A stretch of DNA of 64,000 bases from Linnemannia schmuckeri (Eukaryota > Mortierellomycota > Mortierellomycetes > Mortierellales > Mortierellaceae). The stretch's first letter is position 1. Every line of letters starts with the position of its first letter. The notes beneath the pieces are model-generated. The model ran no database searches, was not told the origin of the DNA, and saw only the letters and a program-made list of their open reading frames with translations. This document shows positions 59,064 to 64,000 of this stretch, one piece after another. Both the position numbers and the translations under genes were made by a program. The stretch is from positions 1,240,001-1,304,000 of the forward strand of contig JANATG010000007.1 of NCBI GenBank assembly GCA_029449235.1, given 5' to 3'.

Positions 59064-60088
59064 ATGATGATCAAGGAACCTATCAGCGCCGAGACAGAAC
59101 CCCTTCCAACCTTCGAGCCAACCCTCGTGGTGGCATTCCCCGATGTGCTCATGGCAGGACCCAAGATTCTCTTGTCAGCAGCTCCTCACGCTGACTCTAT
59201 CCCAGGCTGGTCCCATTTTTGCACAACACCTGCGCCCACACTCAAGAAGGGCACTACATCAACAGGAGCAACATCATTGGCGAGTCAAATGAAGAAAAAG
59301 ACCCTTCAGGCGAATGCGATCCGGTATTCGACAGTATCCACAGGAGGACAAGGTGGGATTGGACTGTTGACGATTACGGTCACACCGCCTACGAACGAGC
59401 AAAGCTCCTACCTGTGTGAGGCGATTGTGAACCAGGCCAAAGTGTCAGGTACACAGCGAATTGTGTTGGTTGCGGTTTCTAATTTCGCTACCAAGGTTCA
59501 GGATACCCATATTGTACAACTTCATCAAGGTAACAGCCTGTTTTTTTGTTGGATCAAAAGTATCATCGCTTTCTTTCGTTTCATTATTGTCATAAGCAAA
59601 AACCGACGGTGTAACTAACTGGTTGGTGTAATTGTCCACGTACTTGAAAAATAGAGGAACAGCTGGGACTTGCAACAGTACCCAAGGACGTGTCACTTGG
59701 CGATCATATCTTGAACACGTTATTGACACTGTTGACATATATTGACATCCCAACCACTGCTCTGGTGCACCCGGCCAAGAAGGGTACCAACCTGCGGGAT
59801 ACAAAAGTAAGGGTTTTGATTACAGTCAATTGGACACTTGCATTACAGTTCAGGAACGGATTGATGATTGAGTTAATTTTTGTACTTGAAAGCTGACAGG
59901 ATTCGATTTTCTAAATATTTTGTACGTGCATATAGGCGATTATCGAGAGCTTGACACGCGCGTTAAGTGTGGCGATTGAGGGTCCAGCCTCAACCTCGGG
60001 GGTGTTGTTTACGGCAGACAAGGCGTTTGAGTACAACACGTCTACAGCCGAGGAGGAGGCAAGCACCGAGAGCATGATGTATCTGTAA
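59064..60088 (+). CDS. possible proteasome assembly chaperone 1-like protein
   Basis: Exons 59064-59529, 59655-59806 and 59936-60088 give 256 residues with consistent phases. No signal peptide or helix is present. The pattern of alternating hydrophobic strands, with TLVVAFPDVLM near the start, RIVLVAVSNF in the middle, and SLGDHILNTLLTLLTYIDIPTTALVHPA (read as DHILNTLL and IDIPTTALVHP) toward the end, recalls PSMG1/PAC1. That protein pairs with PAC2 to help assemble the 20S alpha ring. Similarity is weak and judged by eye, so it may be another conserved fungal protein. The splicing itself is well supported. Confidence 0.5.
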
Positions 60089-60347
60089 TCTCTCGTTGAT
60101 TTTTATGGACAAGTAAAAAACAAAAAATATTGACGCTAATGGTTCTCCATCAGACGAAATATGTAATCGCAAAAAAGTAGTGGTCATGAGGAGTTGCGAA
60201 GGCACCTAGAAACAATACGCATTTTTATAACTTTTCGGGGAGAAACGCAAAACAAAAACGCGAGGAGAGTAAGGCAATGAAGAGAGGAGCGCAGGAGTTG
60301 CACTGTAACCCCTTTGCCTTTTGGCCACTAAAAACGAACTTAACGAG

Positions 60348-60389
<42 letters not shown>

Positions 60390-62092
60390 ATAAAGGGGAA
60401 GCGCCGGAAGTACCATGTGCACACAAAACCCAATTGATGACCAAACCTAACCAACCACACATTTTCGTTTCTTGTCGCTGAACATCGATTCTCACAACTT
60501 GCTGCTTTGTTGATGTTTATTGTTTGTTTTTGCGCTCATTTCTTCCTCTTCTGGTGTTATTAAAATGGCGATCGATATGCCATGTGGATGCGATCTCATG
60601 CGATGTGCGATGCACGATATACTGATGAGATACAATTCACAAAGCAGGTAAGTAAAAGAGTAGATAACCGCAGCCTTCCCCTCGTCCTTTCTATTCGCCG
60701 GTGTTTTGGGTAGTTGAGTGGTAGTGGAATTGACGGTGATGACAATGACGATGGAAAGGCAACAAAGCGCTTGTGCAAGGTTGTGATTAGTCTTTAACTC
60801 AAATAAAGTCTATTTTTCATCCGCTCTTTGCTCTTCTTCCACTCCTCATCCTTCTCCCTGTTCTTTACATGAAAGATCTCGCGCTCCAACAGTCGATATC
60901 GCGGAAGCGCACCTTTTGTTTTATTTCCTCTTTCAACTCTCTTGTCGCAGGAGTTCCAGTCGCAACTATTTAATCTTTTTCGCAGCCAACAATAACGAAT
61001 GCAACAAGGAAGATGGACAAAGGGAGCCCTTTTGTTTTAAACAAAGGATGATGAAGAGCTACCTACTTGCTTCGCCTATTCATTCGTCTACAGGAGGCGA
61101 TATCTTGCCATGCTTGTTCTTGTTCCTGTTGACTTCACTATAAGATTTGTGCAACAACCATTACTTGGGTAATTACAACCAATGCATTGACAAATCGCAG
61201 CAAAAATCTCTTCTTCCTGCGAGTGTGTCTAGCCTTCATTGTTATTGCTGGTGTAGTTGACATGCTGCATCCCTGGCTATTCCTCTCGCTCTCTGTTTCC
61301 CTTTTTTTCGCCTTTCTTCCCTTCTTGCTCACCCTCTCTCTCTCTCTTCCATGCTCTTGTTATTTTGGATTATCAACAGGTCCTTCCCGTCCAGCTTTCT
61401 CCGCTTTTTTCTTTGTTGTTATTGTTGTTGCCGTTGTTGTATGTTGCACTGTCAGCAAAAACAGACCGCAGAAGATGCGATCTTCTTGTTTCTTAGGTCT
61501 AGCAATTGACCCTTCACTCGGTGTCTGTATACCCTTGTAGCAACAACAATCTCTTTGTCTTCCCTCATTTCCGCCTTTCGCGTCCTTTCCTTTCCTGCCA
61601 GCTCTTGTCCTCCTGTCGCTTCTTTTTTAGACTCCCTGCACCGTACTAGTCCCCAAGCGCCTTTTATATTTTGGATCGCAACTTTTTCATTTGATCCAAC
61701 AAATCCCGCCTGAGCCAAAATCCTTTTTGTCTTTCTTTTGTGTCGCTGTTCTCCTCAATCGCAGAATATTTTTTTTTTCATTTTGCCCCTCTTCTCTGTC
61801 CCTCCCTCCCTCTCTCTCTCACTCTCTCTCGCTCCTCCCATACTGCACTCCGTCGCTTACACTACACTCACTCTTTGACTTTCTTCACACCTTCTTTGAC
61901 TCATTCACGCAGGGCGATCATAACACAGACCTACTCACTTTGTCGCATAACTCCATCATAAACAAACATCACTGAACGTATTACTCAGTCCGACTCAATC
62001 GCCATTAGCCCTTCGTCGTCGCTTCCCATCAATCCTCTGCCCTATTTCTGTCGCCATCTCTGGCCCGCCTCTCTTGCTTTCTTTCTTTTGCC
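60089..62092. other. intergenic, 2.0 kb, with poly-A tract and long CT-rich leader
   Basis: A 41-base poly-A run occupies 60348-60388. From about 61290 to 62090 the plus strand is very pyrimidine-rich, as expected for the long 5' leader of a regulatory gene. Short open frames in it have no family resemblance, and leader introns cannot be excluded. Confidence 0.5.
60348..60388 (+). repeat. poly-A homopolymer, 41 bases
   Basis: The longest homopolymer in the window. It lies about 260 bases after a stop codon, with no retroelement hallmarks beside it. Confidence 0.95.
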
Positions 62093-64000
62093 ATGATCCC
62101 CCACCCGCATTCCATCTTGCCGAACACTCCCCCGGCTACTTCTACTTCTACAACTCCCTCTCCTTCCGCTCCTTCCACTTCTACTTCTACTCTTTCTCTT
62201 TCTCACCCTAGTCTCGTTGCGCTTTCGCCCACCGACCAGCCTAGCATTGGACATAACCCTCACCTGCCACACCAGCAACAACAGCAACAGCTCACCCGAG
62301 AACAACAGCAGGTTCAGCTCCAGCAGCGTCTCCTCCTTCAACAACAACAACAGCTAGCGCAGCTGCAGCTCCAAAACCTCCAGATCCGTCAAAAGAAGCA
62401 ACTCCTCGCAGAGCAGCAACAGCGCTTCCAGCAACAACAGTCCTTACGCCACAAATCCAGTTCTGCTTCGATTTCGCCTCCTATTCTCGTTCAAACAGTG
62501 CCCTCTCCAAGCACAATCGTCGAGCCTGTATATTCCTCAGGTCCTGCCTTCCCTCCTCTACTAAAGCAAGAATTGCTTTTAAAGCCTCCAGGTGCCACCA
62601 TCACCGCCACGACGACCCCGATCAACGCACCTTTTCCCTCGTTTGCACATCCATACCTCAACGTAGCACTAACGACTGCTACGACTGGCACAACTGCTAC
62701 TGTCCATACCACCAGCATCCGATCCAATCCTCCTAATCTCCTTCGTGCCTCTGTGCCAACGACTGCATCAATGGATATCATGGCCATGGCTCCCTTTCCT
62801 CTTCACCAGCATCATTCTATTTCCTCAAACATGCTTTCTCTCCGACAGCCTATAGAACAAATTGCCACCCTGTCAATACAGGAACAACAGCAACAACAGC
62901 AGCAGTCCTCATCACAACAGCCACAGCTACAGCAACAGATGCACGCACTAGGTCCTATGAATACATATTACCATCCTCTAGAATATGAGTCCAGCCAGGG
63001 TCAGCCATCGCTGCCCATGAACCTCTCGGGTCCTGCATACCCCAGCCAAGGCTGGGTCCACCCCGGAAATACGCTGCTGAACTCCAACATGCCTCTTCTT
63101 AGCTCGGAATCACGTAGGTGCTTTTTATTGGGCTTTTTTATCGTTTATTTAGTTTGGATCTACCTGTCTGCCGATGAATGATCTGAGGGAAATCCCCGAT
63201 CTAGTGGCCCCTAACACGTTCTATTTTATTTTCTCCTTCCTTTTTTGTTAATCGTATGTTCACTAGAACTACCCCAGGGACTGCCTCCAGCTCGCACAAG
63301 CACAACAAGCGACACATTCATCGTGCGGGCAGGAGCTGGATTCCAGCAAGAGGTATGGCTGTCGTTTATTCTTCATCTACATACGACCACCGATGGAATG
63401 GACCGTTAATATTCAAGCGGGCGAAACTAATACTTACGAAGGTCACTAATACATATTTACTCCTACTTGTTCAAAAAAAAAAAAAAAAAATAGTTGAATG
63501 GTTATTCAATTGACGCAAGGATTATTCAAAAGAAAGACCAGATGGAAGACAGCTCGGTTGGCGGCGCATCGAATCTGGTCGAGGAGGTCCGGACAGGCCA
63601 ACAGTTCTTGATCAAGCTGCAGCTGACACGCCAGGCGGGCACACCACTCGGCAACTCCAAATACCCCACAATGCGTGTTGATCGTCGCGAGGCCATCAAC
63701 ACAGCAGGAGAACCTCGTGCCGATGCTGAACCCCTTACCCTCCAAGTCATTGTCCATCTTGCAAGAAGCGGCCAGATCAGGAAAGGCGCTTGTGCCAAGT
63801 GCTGTCACAAGGTGAGTAACATCCGACTACTCTTTGTACTGGGCGTAGGCTTTCACTCTAGATTGTCACTGATCTTTTTTTTTTTTTTTTGCGCGGTTAT
63901 GAAACGTTTCTAGTACGGTCCATCTTCTCCTATCTTGGTCTTGCTTGACCCTCTTTCGCCATCAGCAACCGACACATCCTCTTACGCTCATGTGGACTCA
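62093..64000 (+). CDS. glutamine-rich regulator, possibly Spt23/Mga2-like (3' end outside window)
   Basis: Exons 62093-63113, 63267-63352, 63494-63811 and 63914 onward give 504 residues so far. The first 340 residues are Ser/Thr/Pro- and Gln-rich with polyQ runs (62270-62450, 62880-62940), typical of an activation region. Ordered sequence starts in exon 3: IDARIIQKKDQ, TGQQFLIKLQLT, EPLTLQVIVHLA and a Cys motif CAKCCHKYG, then PILVLLDPLSPS. A beta-rich region with a small Cys cluster after a Q-rich N-terminus resembles the part of Spt23/Mga2-type IPT-ankyrin regulators before their IPT domain. The diagnostic IPT, ankyrin and membrane parts would lie to the right of the window. The 3' splice site before exon 3 follows poly-A. 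Confidence 0.6.

Noticed and set aside
22176..60088. A secondary-metabolite or catabolic gene cluster
   Set aside because: Neighbouring products belong to unrelated housekeeping, transport and signalling functions. No synthase or pathway-specific regulator is present.

Overview
This is nuclear DNA of a filamentous fungus. Genes are on both strands, most are broken by short GT-AG introns (about 70-320 bases), leaders are pyrimidine-rich, and long A/T homopolymers occur in introns and spacers. A Doa10-type ligase, a complex I 75 kDa subunit, a large hybrid histidine kinase, Q-rich regulators and two HMT1-type half transporters fit an early-diverging fungus. Mortierellomycota/Mucoromycota is my best guess, inferred from style and gene content rather than from a marker gene. 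I see no rRNA, tRNA, CRISPR array or intact transposon.

Layout. 1-4583 (+): HMT1-type ABC half transporter, cut by the left edge. 4761-6841 (-): mitochondrial dicarboxylate carrier. 8213-10362 (-): acyl-CoA (methylcrotonyl-CoA-like) carboxylase beta subunit. 10870-16856 (+): Doa10/MARCH6-type ER ubiquitin ligase in 11 exons. 17276-19238 (-): secreted AA11-like lytic polysaccharide monooxygenase. 22176-30152 (+): a giant receptor-type hybrid histidine kinase. 30279-32403 (-): Golgi-type glycosyltransferase with a GT34 domain. 33429-34583 (+): diacylglycerol/sphingoid kinase-like enzyme. 35598-36320 (-): NTF2-like 'pathogen-related protein'. 36928-39798 (-): second HMT1-type ABC transporter. 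40314-43149 (+): complex I 75 kDa subunit. 43813-49734 (+): full-length ABCC (MRP/YOR1-type) transporter. 50235-52307 (+): F-box-like protein. 52921-56518 (+): DDHD phospholipase. 56638-57943 (+): MYND finger fused to an acyl-protein-thioesterase-like hydrolase. 58179-58478 (-): CipC/DUF3759 protein. 59064-60088 (+): possible proteasome assembly chaperone. 62093-64000 (+): Q-rich regulator, cut by the right edge.

The most striking locus is 22176-30152. The predicted protein of about 2,476 residues has two tandem periplasmic-binding-like ectodomains, a Cys-rich stalk, one membrane pass, a kinase-homology domain and a dimerisation linker, arranged as in animal receptor guanylyl cyclases. The cyclase is replaced by HisKA-HATPase and two receiver domains. 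Other points of note are an in-frame, splice-bordered 261-base acidic segment in the first ABC transporter, a GT31-like/GT34 fusion, a MYND/thioesterase fusion, and 3' splice sites preceded by poly-A.

No metabolic cluster is evident. Several products act in mitochondria (dicarboxylate carrier, complex I subunit, perhaps the carboxylase), three are ABC exporters, and several act on lipids (DDHD lipase, thioesterase-like hydrolase, lipid kinase). Exon structures were read by hand from splice motifs, reading frame and family alignment; no transcript data were available.
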